A stretch of 64,000 nucleotides of DNA, taken from the NCBI GenBank assembly GCA_029237695.1, contig CM055274.1, positions 20,325,505 through 20,389,504 of the forward strand, read 5' to 3'. The stretch's first letter is position 1, and each line of letters starts with the position of its first letter. The notes under the pieces were generated by a model. It was given only the letters and a program-made list of their open reading frames with translations, made no database searches and was not told the DNA's origin. Shown in pieces: positions 28,551-40,735 of this stretch. The DNA comes from Conchocele bisecta. Lineage: Eukaryota; Mollusca; Bivalvia; Lucinida; Thyasiridae. The translations under genes and the position numbers were made by a program.

Positions 28551-30245
28551 TCCGATTATGTAAAGGCACCGAATGATCTTCGATTGCTCTCGTCGAACAT
28601 GTTAGTATTATTATTTTGAAAATTGTTTGTATTTCTGCAGCCAGTTGACGTGCAGTCTGTAGCACAAGCGACGGCCAATATACTAGATCTTCACCATGTC
28701 GGATTTCCTGCTTCGTTATGACCTCTGTTAGTCTTGATCCGGAGGAGATTGAAATCCAACCTTTTCAGCAATTCGGCTTGTGATGTACAGACGTAGGTTC
28801 TCAATGGATGTTCTCTTTTCATGTCCAGTGGAGCACCGGGCATCTGATGATCACGTGCACGTAGATAAAGGCCAGTGACAACATTGCATGTTTATTACTG
28901 TCTGAAGCTCCCCCGCAACGATAGTATTGAGTCCGACGTCATCAGCGCAAGTTGGACATCATGAATTTACTGGGCCAATATGTATTGCTAGACTCGTCCT
29001 CGAGTTCAAAAGATGTGTCGAAATGATGCCACCTTAACATATATTAAAGCTTGAGCTTCACTCTCCCTGACACTATGTTTGCAACACGTGACCAACAGGT
29101 TCAGAGTTTTCTTTCAAATACCATGACTAGCTGAATTCAAACTGGTATTAAAAACACCCCATTCAAGTATGATCTGGCAGAAAAGGATCAGGATTTGCAA
29201 CCAAGCCATGTCTGTGGTCTCCAAACAGCCGGATTAGTTTGTATACCGGACTACTTTGACATACCACCTTCAATTGGAGCTTTGTGCTATTTAATTCAGC
29301 TCAGTTTATTCATACTCAATCCATTTTACATGTCATCAATAGGGGCAAGTGAGAATATGAAATATACAAACGAGACTGAATGGGAATTACTAATATATGC
29401 ATACCTAACTCGTCAGGAGAAACTAAGTTCTTTTGTGTGAACAACGTGAGCAACCTAGATCAAACGGCCCATGTCTGCAGTCTGATCAGTGCATTCTCAT
29501 AGTCAGATCAACTCACGCAATTGCGCAATTTGGTCCGCATATGCACTGTTCGCCCTTGAATATCGGATCTGACATAGCCAACACCAGATTCGCAATTCAA
29601 GATTTGTTTCCAATGCTGAGTCATGCTATTATGTCACCATTGTGAAAATATGATTCGTATATACCGTGTGTACATGTATACATATTTTTGAAGAGTTAGT
29701 AACTTTTAATGCCACATAATGAAGTATCGACTATAGTACATTCGAACCCCAGCTGGCCAAATGTGAGCTAGAACTACGAGTAGCTACATGTACTTTAGCT
29801 ACTATAAAATAGGAACATTATACAGTGGAAGTGATGTCAGGTATTATAATAAAAGTGGTGTTTAAATGTGTGCACCCCTATTGAAAGAGCCATCCATTTT
29901 AGACCTATGAGACATTCTAATCTATAACCATTCACATATGTTCACATGTAGTGTATCATACGTTTATACATATACCCCATCACATTTAAACAGCAATGGG
30001 TCCTTAACTGATTTTAACAGTTGTATGTGCACCCTGAAGGAGTGCACAATGCGAAAGCGAGAAATCCGAAACTCAAATGAAATGTCATGCAAAGCATGAA
30101 CTGTATTTGGCGAAATCAATGAGGTGATTCTAATATGTTGGAGTAACAAGCTTTAGTGGAAAATATTTGAAATATTCAAAACAGCAGATGACAAAGGGTG
30201 TATTACTGCCAACATATCTGCTGGACATCAAAGGGAATAGCAGTC
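28551..30245. other. Host DNA, no gene seen
   Basis: Several short open frames but none with a recognisable domain or convincing splice signals. No strong repeat noticed. Confidence 0.45.
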
Positions 30246-30480
30246 AATAGCCACATACCGGTATTAACCCTTTGAACATGTTTAACACCTCAGACTCTAC
30301 AACAATATTTGCAAACTTTATGTAGTTCCAGATGAGCCGGCTTAAGAGCCGTCTCATCAGGATCTGCACTGTATTTTCATATATATATTTAAAAAAAAAA
30401 CTCTTCATAAACGGACTAGTGTGAAAATCATTTTCTGACGAATGGATTGGCCGGAGAATTATCATGGATCAATTCCATTC
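30246..30480. repeat. TTAACCCTTT/GATGAGCCGGCTC repeat, diverged copy
   Basis: Contains TTAACCCTTTGAAC, a central GATGAGCCGGCTTAAGAGCCGTCTCATC hairpin (30332-30359) and GGATCTGCACTGT. Related to 41799-41990 and 61286-61418. Confidence 0.55.
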
Positions 30481-31321
30481 ACTTACACTGGAGTAAACCT
30501 AGATATTATCTACACTATTCAATTTTAATAATACAACGCCAAAACTGTTTACAAGTTCACCCATACTGAGAAAAGAAAAGAACCAACTTGCAAGTATATC
30601 GCGCTTTCCGAAATTTAAGCGGGCGCGACAATAAAATGATCACTAAATTACAATAGCAGACAGCATTAACTAATAAGGCCTAAACAAATTAGCTGTGTTT
30701 CAGGTTACATGCTGAAAAAAGGTTTGGTCGGTAGGTTGTCAATTTTTGTTAGGCAAACATAAGTGAAAACTAACAAATATTGTTTTAAATAGTAGCTATA
30801 CTTACAGTATTGGTTTAAAACACACTTTGTGCATAACAATGACTAACTAGTTAAATATACTATTTGCATAAAAAATATTGAAGTAACAATTGATTTCTTT
30901 ATTTTTTTTAAATGAATGAAGGAAATTACGACCACATCAAAAAAACAGGGTCGGTCGGGATACCTGAAACACGGCTTATTTGTACACGTTCTTAGGGAGA
31001 AGTACCCCACTCAAGTGTGTGTTATTCAGACATATATACTGGACAATATAGACATGGGTTCATGCCGTCACATTCCCCTTAAGGGGTTGCAATGGGGATT
31101 CTCAGATCACCAGCTGCTCATTTTTGTCAATTATGCATAAAACATAGGTATTATAGATCACAGGTATCTCAAATTATATACCGCAGTACGTTATTGTGGT
31201 ACAAGCTATAGTTGTTGTATTCAGTGAAAAACGGACTAAGACAATAAACAGGCAGATGCAAAAACAAGCACCCTACAATATGTTTACCAGCAGTATTGAA
31301 AATAGCAATGCTTGTTTAATC
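30481..31321. other. Host DNA, no gene seen
   Basis: AT-rich. One 74-codon open frame has no recognisable features. Confidence 0.4.
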
Positions 31322-31327
31322 AGAATG

Positions 31328-31397
31328 GGCCCCACTGGGACTCGAACCCAGGTCACTAGTATGAATACCAGTATGCTAGCCGCTGCACTACAAGGCC
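31328..31397 (-). tRNA. tRNA-like sequence (pseudogene or SINE head)
   Basis: On the minus strand GGCCTTG pairs with TGGGGCC allowing G-T pairs. The D arm GTGC/GCAT pairs, and the T arm CTGGG-TTCGAGT-CCCAG is perfect. The A box (TAGTGCAGCGG) and B box (GGTTCGAGTCC) match Pol III consensus. The anticodon stem ACTGG/CTAGT closes an 8-base loop (TATTCATA) instead of 7, and no T-run terminator follows. A decayed tRNA or tRNA-derived repeat is more likely than a working tRNA. Confidence 0.45.
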
Positions 31398-32819
31398 TGA
31401 CCAAACCGATAAACACAACATTATTACATTCAATACTATGTTAAATTGTACAAAGCTTCTGTACATTTATAACACGGGTCTCTCGTGGATCCAAACAAAA
31501 TATTAAAACAAGAAGAAACGCGATGTTTGTGACAGTCATCAAAGTACAACTACCGCGCATGTCATACCGGGTTTAGAAGGTTCTAGAACCAGTTCCCACA
31601 TTTAAATATAAGATAACTACCGCTTTGTGTCACCCAGTAATGTCAATGTTATGAGACATATATCCGTGTTAACACATAATGGTCGCTAATAAACATGATA
31701 AATGGTTGCGTGTTCGGTCGCTTTTCTACGGAAGCCCATTAGTGCCAGGTGTAATATTTAGCATTCTATAAATAGGTGTTTGTGTGCAATCTGAAACAAT
31801 ACATTCAGCATTATCCGAGTATGGGATCACGTGGTCTATTGTTTACACTGCAGCCCACGATAATCATGATGTTTCGCGTAAATCGTAAATTTCATTCACC
31901 AATATGACTTGCAGTGTAAACAATAGATCACGTGACCCCACATCCTGAGATTATGCACGTATCAACAGGTAATCGTCCGCATGAATAGGCAGGACACAAA
32001 CCATTATTTATTATCAATTAATCATTTTAAGCGCCTGTTGATCGCGAGCAGTATAAATTGTAATAAGCGTCTGTCGCGAGCACTATGCAACTTAATAAGC
32101 ATGATTTTATGAATAATTTTATAATAATAACTTCTGTTCAAATGACATGATTGTATATAGGTCCGTTGCTAATGGAATTCCCGCAATAGTTGGTAACCGA
32201 AATGTGGATGATACCAGTACCCGTCCAAGTCCAGAAATTTTATAATGCTATCGGATTCGATCGCGATTTGAAACCTTGGACCCCGACCATCGCGTTATAA
32301 TGGAACTGCAGTGTAATACACGATGTATGCAGAATTCCTTTCAGTTGCCGAGCCACTTAAACCGGAATTTGCCAGAAAGACCGAAAGAGCCTATCTACAG
32401 GGTGTTCAGTTGCGTCAGTTTTACGTGAAATTCACGCTAATTTAGCGATTATTAGCTTTTTTTTAAACAGTAAAAACGTTATGAATTAAAAACATTTTAT
32501 TAAATAATTTTTTACCAGAATTATATTTAAACATTATTTATTTGATTTATATAAAAAGTATTATAATTACTTTCTATAAAATGATTTAAATCCCTGAAAC
32601 AATTACACCATGCTCGCACCCAATTTTCGACGAAGTCTAAACGCGGCACGCGAATTTAGCCGATTTTGATCGGTGCGGTGTGGTTTAATCGATTTTCCGC
32701 AAGCTAATCAATATGAAGATAACATAATGTTGAACATTTTGGTATGTGAACCTCCAAACATTGAAGAGTTCGTCTGTTGACAATCTGTACCGAAAGGAAA
32801 AAGTGTGTTTTTTTACGGT
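31398..32819. other. Host DNA, no gene seen
   Basis: No supported gene. Contains the hairpin at 31822-31940. Confidence 0.4.
31822..31940. repeat. Fold-back repeat with GATCACGTGG..TTTACACTGCA arms
   Basis: TGGGATCACGTGGTCTATTG at 31822 is inverted at the right as CAATAGATCACGTGACCCCA, each followed inward by the TTTACACTGCA word. A short-loop MITE of about 119 bp. Confidence 0.7.
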
Positions 32820-33150
32820 AAAATGAATGTTATTCTTCATTGTTCAATCATAAATAGAATTATTGACATCTTTTCCATATAAATAACTAAAGGGCATGAC
32901 ACTAACCCATCACATCTTATGCGGAAACCAACATTCCCAACCCAATCACAGACGTCGAAACTTAGGGAAAATTACCCCACCCACAAAATGAATGTTATTC
33001 TTCATTGTTCAATCATAAATGGAATTATTGACATCTTTTCCATATAAATAACTAAAGGGCATGACACTAACCCATCACATCTTATGCGGAAACCAACATT
33101 CCCAACCCAATCACAGACGTCGAAACTTAGGGAAAATTACCCCACCCACA
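32820..33150 (+). repeat. Tandem duplication, two 165-bp copies
   Basis: AAAATGAATGTTATTC starts both 32820 and 32985. The copies are nearly identical (for example AATAGAATT against AATGGAATT), and the second ends in ACCCCACCCACA as does the first. Recent duplication or assembly overlap. Confidence 0.9.
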
Positions 33151-35470
33151 TTTACACAATAACGTCGCTTCGATTTTACAATTCATTGTGATACACCACT
33201 GTTTGTCAATAATTAAGCATATGTGTTGTTTTTTTACACTGTATTTTGTCTTTAATTTCAAGTTTAATGTATTGTCCTTATTAAGTATTTGTATAATTAG
33301 TAAATACAAGTAAAATAGTGGATGGGGTATATTATTATTTACATCAAATAATGATCTGGCACTGTCACTGACATACAAATGGATGGTGTTTCACTACTAG
33401 TACTGAAAATATAAGTTCATATATCGTAGACTAAGTTACTAATTTTATAACTGCATATTTTTCAATATTCTCTGGTCATTAATAACAGAGTATATTTTGA
33501 TATATATTCTCTTTTATTACACTATTGCGACTTATTTGCATGGGTTTCGCTGCGAGAGAAAACCCGTAATCAACTCCTTACAAATAATATACCGTGAAGA
33601 GAACACCCGTCATTGCACCCTCTTATTTGAAAATAAAGTTATTTGAACATTTGGAGAGAGTCTCGACTAATGTACAATGTTAAATTGTTAATAGGATTGA
33701 ACACATTCCAAACATGCACTAAAATATTTCTACTTCTTAGAAACAGCTGCGTAATTTGGATTTCAAAAAGTTTAGATGACGTCACGTTTGACGTCCTACA
33801 ACATGACGTCACAACGCGGGAACATGTCACTGTGTAACTATTCATACGCACAGCACGATTCTTTTACTTACACTCTCAAAAGATATGCATATATATCCGC
33901 GTGAAGTTTAATAATTAGGATATTCCATTGTACATGTTTAAATAGCGGAAATAATACAGTCCGTCGGCTTCCGTGCAAGCAACTCATTCGCTACGCTCAC
34001 TCTTTGCTTACGCGGAAGCCGACGCACAATCACATATTATTTCCCACTATTCAAAATGTACGATGGAATATCCTCTGTCATTTACAGAAAATATTTTGTT
34101 GAAGATCTATTTCATGAAATATCGCAGTTGTCTTGAGGTAGAAAATTACACGGCTGTTCTCATACATGTATGTGCATTTGCTTACATATTTGTTAATGGT
34201 ATACATTATTTGTTACAGAATGAATATAATACTACATGTAGTTCAATGTAACTAATATTTCAATTATGTTGCGACATAATTATGTCAGGCCCGTAGCGGT
34301 GGAAAAAATAATGCCATGGCGGACGATTGATGGGTGGGAGTTGTTCCCACATATTAAAAAAATTCAATCTAAACCCTCAAAATGTTTTTTCTGCGTTCTA
34401 GAGCCAAGATAGTGCCACAGGGTGATGTCTACGGCCACGCATGTTCCCATTTCTCAAAATGTAAGAAAATACATTTATACAAAACCGCTGAGAATTTAAA
34501 CTGTGGTTCCGTTTCTGTATGACCTTAGCTGTTTCTGGGACGTTAAACCTGTTCACTTTCACTGTTTTGCCATGGTACCAAATAAAGTGGTTACCATGGC
34601 AGCAGTATGTTGGTTACATAATGTTTGTAACATTAATTTGATGTAATGTGTGTATTTTATGTCTAACATTATTTAATTACTCAAAATGTCAAGTTGTGTA
34701 TGAAGACACATTTTTTTCAAAGTCGTTGTCACGGTAACCGATTGATTACTACATGTTACTACATGTTACTACATGTTACTACATGTATGGTAACAATTAT
34801 GTTAAGTTACAGAATGACTGTAACACTAATTTCATGTAACATATGTTTTCAATGTTGTCATACAAATATTTACATTGCTCAAAATGTAAAATTAGATACC
34901 TAATTACATTAGTTTTTTTTAAACCTTTGCCATGGTAACCAATTAAGTCAGGTTTCTATGGTTATAGTAGATTTGTTACTGAATTAATATTAATTATATG
35001 TTTATATGTCGCTGTCCTTTTTTTTTTTATTAAAATGTTAAAATTATGTGCAGAAACACATTGTTTCAAAACAGTTGCCATGGTAACCAATTTCGGCAAA
35101 AATAAACCATTTACATGGTATTTTTTACCATTTAAATTGTAGAAATTACAAGAAAATATGGGTATATATTGATTTATGTGACATGATAATGAAATGTATT
35201 GCAAATAAGATAATTATTCAAAATAATCACATTTTTGGGGCAAAAATTGTCTTTCCGTCATATTTTACCACCCAAAATCATTTAATTTTTTTTCCTTAAA
35301 ACATACAGATCCTTTTGGAACATATGTGTATAAAATTGTATTTTATTCAATAAAATTCTGGGTTTTATGCACTTATCTCCATTAGTTTACAAGTTATTTT
35401 AATAATAATAACATAAAAGCTGCTATTTTACAAACCTTGATAACTTTTGAACCGCTTATCCGATTTTCAA
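33151..35470. other. Host DNA, no gene seen
   Basis: Holds the hairpin at 33961-34023 and a short TACTACATGT tandem run (34749-34787). The words CCATGGTAACCA/ATGGTACC recur at 34570, 34600, 34930 and 35080. No gene supported. Confidence 0.4.
33961..34023. repeat. Hairpin GTCGGCTTCCGTGCAAGCAA
   Basis: GTCGGCTTCCGTGCAAGCAA-type left arm and TTGCTTACGCGGAAGCCGAC right arm with a short loop. Confidence 0.7.
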
Positions 35471-38400
35471 GTGAGCGAGCGAGCGAGCGATGAGAGATGA
35501 GAGTATGAGAGATGAGAGTATGAGAGATGAGAGTATGAGAGATCAGAGTATGAGAGATTGAGAGATGAGAGTATGAGAGATGAGAGTATGAGAGATCAGA
35601 GTATGAGAGATGAGAGTATGAGAGATGAGAGTATGAGAGATATGAGAGTATGAGAGATGAGAGTATGAGAGATGAGAGTATGAGAGATGAGAGTATGAGA
35701 GTATGAGAGTATGAGAGATGAGAGTATGAGAGTATGAGAGATGAGAGTATGAGAGATAGAGATGAGAGTATGAGAGATGAGAGTATGAGAGATGAGAGTA
35801 TGAGAGTATGAGAGTGAGAGATGAGAGTACGAGAGATGAGAGTATGAGAGTATGAGAGTATGAGAGATGAGAGTATGAGAGTATGAGAGTATGAGAGGAT
35901 GAGAGTATGAGAGTATGAGATGAGAGTATGAGAGTATGAGAGTCGAGAGGAGTTGAGAGAGAGTTGAGATGAGTTGAGAGAGAGTTGAGTTGAGTTGAGA
36001 GAGAGTTGAGTTGAGTTGAGAGAGAGTTGAGTTGAGTTGAGAGAGAGTTGAGTGAGTTGAGAGAGAGTTGAGATGTTGATGAGGTGGAGTTGATGAGAGA
36101 GTTGAGATGAGTTGAGAGAGAGTTGAGTTGAGTTGAGAGAGAGTTGAGTTGAGTTGAGAGAGAGTTGAGTTGAGTTGAGAGAGAGTTGAGTTGAGTTGAG
36201 AGAGAGTTGAGTTGAGTTGAGAGAGAGTTGAGTTGAGTTGAGTTGAGAGAGAGTTGAGTTGAGTTGAGAGAGAGTTGAGTTGAGTTGAGTTGAGAGAGTG
36301 TTGAGTTGAGTTGAGAGAGAGTTTGAGTTGAGTTGAGTTGAGAGAGAGTTGAGTTGAGTTGAGTTGAGAGAGAGTTGAGTTGAGTTGAGAGAGAGTTGAG
36401 TTGAGTTGAGTTGAGAGAGAGTTGAGTTGAGTTGAGTTGAGAGAGAGTTGAGAGAGAGTTGAGAGAGAGTTGAGAGAGAGTTGAGATGAGTTGAGAGAGA
36501 GTTGAGTTGAGTTGAGAGAGAGCTGAGTTGAGTTGAGAGAGAGTGGAGTTAGAGTTGAGAGAGAGTTGAGTTGAGTTGAAGTTGAGAGAGAGTTGAGTTG
36601 AGTTGAGAGAGAGTTGAGGTTGAGTTGAGAGAGAGTTGAGTTGAGTTGAGTTGAGAGAGAGTTGAGTTGAGTTGAGTTGAGAGTTGAGATGAGTTGAGTT
36701 GAGTTGAGTTGAGAGAGAGTTGAGTTGAGTTGAGAGAGAGTTGAGTTGAGTTGAGTTGAGAGAGTGTTGAGTTGAGTTGAGAGAGAGTTGAGTTGAGTTG
36801 AGTTGAGAGAGAGTTGAGTTGAGTTGAGTTGAGAGAGAGTTGAGTTGAGTTGAGTTGAGGAGAGAGAGTTGAGTTGAGTTGAGAGAGAGTTGAGTTGAGT
36901 TGAGAGTTGAGAGAGAGAGTTGAGTTGAGTTGAGAGAGAGTTGAGTTAGAGTTGAGTTGAGAGAGAGTGTTGAGAGAGTTGAGAGAGAGTTGAGATGAGT
37001 TGAGAGAGAGTTGAGTTAGTTCAGTTGAGAGAGAGTTAGATTGTTGAGATGAGAGAGAGTTGGAGAGAGAGTTGAGAGAGAGTTGAGATGAGTTGAGAGA
37101 GAGTTGAGATGAGAGTTGAGTAGAGAGTTGAGAGAGAGTTGAGATGAGTTGAGAGAGAGTTGAGTTGAGTTGAGAGATGAGCATGAGTTGAGTTGAGAGA
37201 GAGTTGAGTTGAGTTGAGAGTTGAGTTGAGTTGAGTTGAGAGAGTTGAGTTGAGTTGAGAGAGAGTTCAGTTGAGTTGAGGAGAGAGAGTTGAGTTGAGT
37301 TGAGAGAGAGAGAGTTGAGTTGAGTTGAGTTGAGTTGAGAGAGAGTTGAGTTGAGATTGAGTGAGTTGAGAGAGAGTTGAGTTGAGTTGAGTTGAGAGAG
37401 AGTTGAGTTGAGTTGAGTTGAGAGATTGAGTTGAGTTGAGTTGAGTTGAGAGAGAGTTGAGAGAGAGTTGAGAGAGAGTTGAGAGAGAGTTGAGATGAGT
37501 TGAGAGAGAGTTGAGTTGAGTTGAGAGAGAGTTGAGTTGAGTTGAGAGAGAGTTGAGTTGAGATGAGAGAGTTGAGTTGAGAGAGAGTTGAGAGAGAGTT
37601 AGAGAGGAGAGTTGAGAGAGAGTTGAGATGAGTTGAGAGAGAGTTGAGAGAGTTGAGAGAGAGTTGAGAGTTGAGAGAGTTAGAGAGAGAGTTGAGAGAG
37701 AGTTGAGGAGAGTTGAGAGGAGAGTTGAGAGGAGAGTTGAGAGGAGAGTTGAGAGGAGAGTTGAGAGAGGAGAGTTAGAGGAGAGTTGAGAGGAGAGTTG
37801 TTAGAGGAGAGTTGAGAGTTGAGAGGAGAGTTGAGAGGAGAGTTGAGAGGAGAGTTGAGAGGAGTTGAGAGGAGAGAGTTGAGAGAGAGTTGAGAGGATT
37901 GAGAGAGAGTTGAGATGAGTTGAGAGAGAGTTGAGTTGAGTTGAGAGAGAGTTGAGTTGAGTTGAGAGAGAGTTGAGTTGAGTTGAGAGAGAGTTGAGAG
38001 AGAGTTGACAGAGAGTTGACAGAGAGTTGAGAGAGAGTTGAGAGAGAGTTGAGAGGAGAGAGTTGAGAGAGAGTTGAGAGGAGTTGAGAGAGAGTTGAGT
38101 TGAGTTGAGAGAGAGTTGAGATGAGTTGAGAGAGAGTTGAGAGAGAGTTGACAGAGAGTTGAGAGAGAGTTGAGAGAGAGTTGAGAGAGAGTTGAGGAGA
38201 GAGTTGAGAGAGTTGATTGAGAGTTGAGAGAGAGTTGAGATGAGTTGAGAGAGAGTTGAGTTGAGTTGAGAGAGAGTTGAGTTCAGTTGAGAGAGAGTTG
38301 AGTTGTTGAGATGAGTGAGTTTGAGTTGAGAGTTGAGTTGAGTTGAGAGATGAGTTGAGTTGAGATGAGAGAGATTGAGAGAGAGATTTGAGTTGAGAGA

Positions 38401-39553
38401 GTTGAGAGAGAGTTGAGAGAGAAATGAGAGAGAGTTGAGAGAAGTTGAGAGAGAGTTGAGAGAGAGTTGAGAGGAGTTGAGAGAGAGTTGAGAGGAGTTG
38501 AGAGAGAGTTGAGATGAGTTGAGAGAGAGTTGAGTTGAGTTGAGAGAGAGTTGAGTTGAGTTGAGAGAGAGTTGAGTTGAGTTGAGAGAGAGTGAGAGAG
38601 AGTTGAGAGGAGTTGAGAGGAGAGTTGAGATGAGTTGAGAGAGAGTTGAGTTTAGTTGAGAGAGAGTTGAGATGAGTGAGAGAGAGTTGAGTTGAGATTG
38701 AGAGAGAGTTGAGTTGAGATGAGAGAGAGTTGAGAGAGAGTTGAGAGAAGTTGAGAGAGAGTTGAGATGAGTAGAGAGAGAGTTGAGAGAGAGTTAGAGA
38801 GAGTAGAGAGAGAGTTAGAGAGTTGAGAGTTGAGAGAGAATTGAGAGAGAGTTGAGAGAAGTTGAGAGAGAGTTGAGAGCGAGTAGAGAGAGATTGAGAG
38901 CGAGTAGAGAGAGAGTTGAGTTGAGTTGAGTTGAGAGAGAGTTGAGTTGAGTTGAGAGAGAGTTGAGTTGAGTTGAGAGAGAGTTGAGATGAGTTGAGAG
39001 AGAGTTGAGTTGAGATGAGAGAGAGTTGAGAGAGAGTTGAGAGAGAGTATTGAGAGAGAGTTGAGAGAGAGTTGAGAGAGAGTTGAGAGAAGTTGAGAGA
39101 GAGTTAGAGAGAGTTGAGAGGAGTTGAGAGAGAGTTGAGATGAGTTGAGAGAGAGTTGAGTTGAGTTGAGAGAGAGTTGAGTTGAGGTTGAGAGAGAGTT
39201 GAGTTGAGTTGAGAGAGAGTTGAGTTGAGATGAGAGAGAGTTGAGTTGAGATGATGAGAGAGTTGAGAGAGAGTTGAGAGAAGAGTTGAGAGAAGAGTTG
39301 AGAGAAGAGTTGAGAGAGAGTTGAGTTGAGAGAGAAGAGTTGAGAGAGAGAAGAGTTGAGAGAGAGAAGAGTTGAGAGAGAGAAGAGTTGAGAGAGAAGA
39401 GTTGAGAGAAGAGTTGAGAGAGCTGAGCTGAGCGAGCTGAGCTGAGCTGAGCTGAGCTGAGCTGAGCTGAGCTGAGCTGAGCTGAGCTGAGCTGAGCTGA
39501 GCTGAGCTGAGCTGAGCTGAGCTGAGCTGAGCTGAGCTGAGCTGAGCGAGTGA
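35471..39553 (+). repeat. 4.1 kb GA-rich satellite in three blocks
   Basis: Block 1 (35490-35945) is built of GAGAGATGAGAGTAT. Block 2 (about 35950-39420) is built of GAGTTGAGTTGAGAGAGAGTT and variants with GAGATGAGTT, GAGGAGAGTT and GACAGAGAGTT. Block 3 (39421-39551) is (GCTGA)n. The + strand is almost free of C for 3.5 kb. Open frames on either strand are periodic repeat readings (NSTQLSLNS-type) and not genes. Confidence 0.95.
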
Positions 39554-39716
39554 GTATCATCGGAATGTTATCTATCGCTGACTTGACTCCGGTATTTCAT
39601 ACTCGCCGAAAACAAAGTTGCTAAATTAATGCATTTAAAGCACGTAATGTATAAATTTAGTATCAACACTTTACCCTATATAATTTATTTAAATGCTTTA
39701 ATATGAAATACATAAG

Positions 39717-39853
39717 TGTCACAGGGTGAGAAACATGTGCACCGGCCCGGGGCTCGAACACGGGACCTCTGGTTTACCGTACCATCGCACTAACCGACTG
39801 AGCTAGCACGAATACACACTTCCACCCCACAGAGAGTTACGTACCGCGACATA
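39717..39853 (-). repeat. tRNA-derived SINE-like repeat, copy 1 of 2
   Basis: On the minus strand TAGCTCAGTCGG matches an A box and GTTCGAGCCCC a B box, with an imperfect T arm. The 137-bp unit from TGTCACAGGGTGAGAAACATG to GTACCGCGACATA is repeated at 39994-40135. Confidence 0.7.
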
Positions 39854-39993
39854 CTCCCCCGCCAAATTGGAATTCGTCGACGAATTCTATATTTAATTTC
39901 TCTCTGAATTCCATATTTTTGGTTGATTTTGGGTAGTATAATATATAGCAGTCACGGTCCCTCGTTGGACGCCAAATGTCACAGGGTGCCAAA

Positions 39994-40135
39994 TGTCACA
40001 GGGTGAGAAACATGTGCACCGGTCCGGGGCTCGAACTCGGGATCTCTGGTTTACCGTACCATCGCTCTAAACGACTGAGCTAGCAGGGCACGAATACACA
40101 CTTCCTCCCCACAGTGAGTTACGTACCGCGACATA
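39994..40135 (-). repeat. tRNA-derived SINE-like repeat, copy 2 of 2
   Basis: Same unit as 39717-39853 with about ten differences. Preceded by an extra direct copy of AAATGTCACAGGGTG, which suggests the pair arose by unequal recombination between the short words. Confidence 0.7.
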
Positions 40136-40275
40136 AGCAATTATGCATGCGGTCTGCACCTGTCTTTAACCCTTTACATTTTGAGCATTTTCCAAATATA
40201 AAATACATAAGCAAGTATGCATGCAGTCTGCATGTGTCTTTAACCCTTTACATTCTGAACATTTTCCAAATATTT
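40132..40275 (+). repeat. Tandem duplication, two 74-bp copies
   Basis: CATAAGCAA.TATGCATGC.GTCTGC starts at 40132 and 40206. Both contain CTTTAACCCTTTACATT and CATTTTCCAAATAT. Confidence 0.8.
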
Positions 40276-40545
40276 CCCTCTTATTTTTCCCATTGAAAGT
40301 ATATGTTGTGTCCACTCATTTCAACCGTCTCAATCAGACGGTTGAAATGGTAACTGTTGTGATTAATGACAGTAAAATAATGAAAATTATGCAACTGCAA
40401 TAATTTCCATAACTAATCATGGGGTAGTACAATATGATTACTCTGCTAGTGTGCAGATGTTCTTTGTGAACTTCAACAGGCATCAGAGACAGATGGCACT
40501 GAAACACGTAAAGTTAAAGAGTGTAAATGTACTTTGTACTTTAAG

Positions 40546-40735
40546 TTTTGGTTTGCGAAGCGTTCGACAGTTACACCAACAATATCACAAGTGAACATGT
40601 GGATGGGAAGTTCTGCCCCGCCTACTGCTGCTGGATATCTTCCCAACGCGTCTACGACTGCTGTGATGATGTCAGCAAAAAGGCACCGGCAGTGTTTCGC
40701 GAAGAAAACTGCTTAGATTGGCTGAAAGAACACAA
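40546..40735 (+). CDS. Host exon: Cys-rich extracellular part of a Shisa-like membrane protein
   Basis: An open stretch with Cys pairs FCPAYCC and YDCCDD plus CLDW, about 63 residues, preceded by an AG acceptor (TACTTTAAG) and followed by a clean GTAAG donor at 40736. An in-frame TAA sits just upstream of the acceptor, so the exon has to start there. The CP..CC..YxCC pattern is that of Shisa-type extracellular domains. It joins in phase to 42067-42205: the split codon AA|G gives Lys, then a Trp-Val-Pro run into a membrane helix. The signal-peptide exon upstream was not found. It is probably a host gene, expressed through the secretory route to a membrane. Confidence 0.5.

Noticed and set aside
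31328..31397. Functional tRNA gene
   Set aside because: Eight-base anticodon loop and no T-run terminator; kept as a tRNA-like sequence only.
39421..39551. Immunoglobulin switch-like region
   Set aside because: The GAGCT pentamer match is coincidental; it is the end of a GA satellite with no immune gene nearby.
36549..39560. Two long minus-strand open frames of 211 and 302 codons
   Set aside because: They translate the GA-rich satellite into NSTQLSLNS-like and AQLSS repeats and have no non-repeat part.
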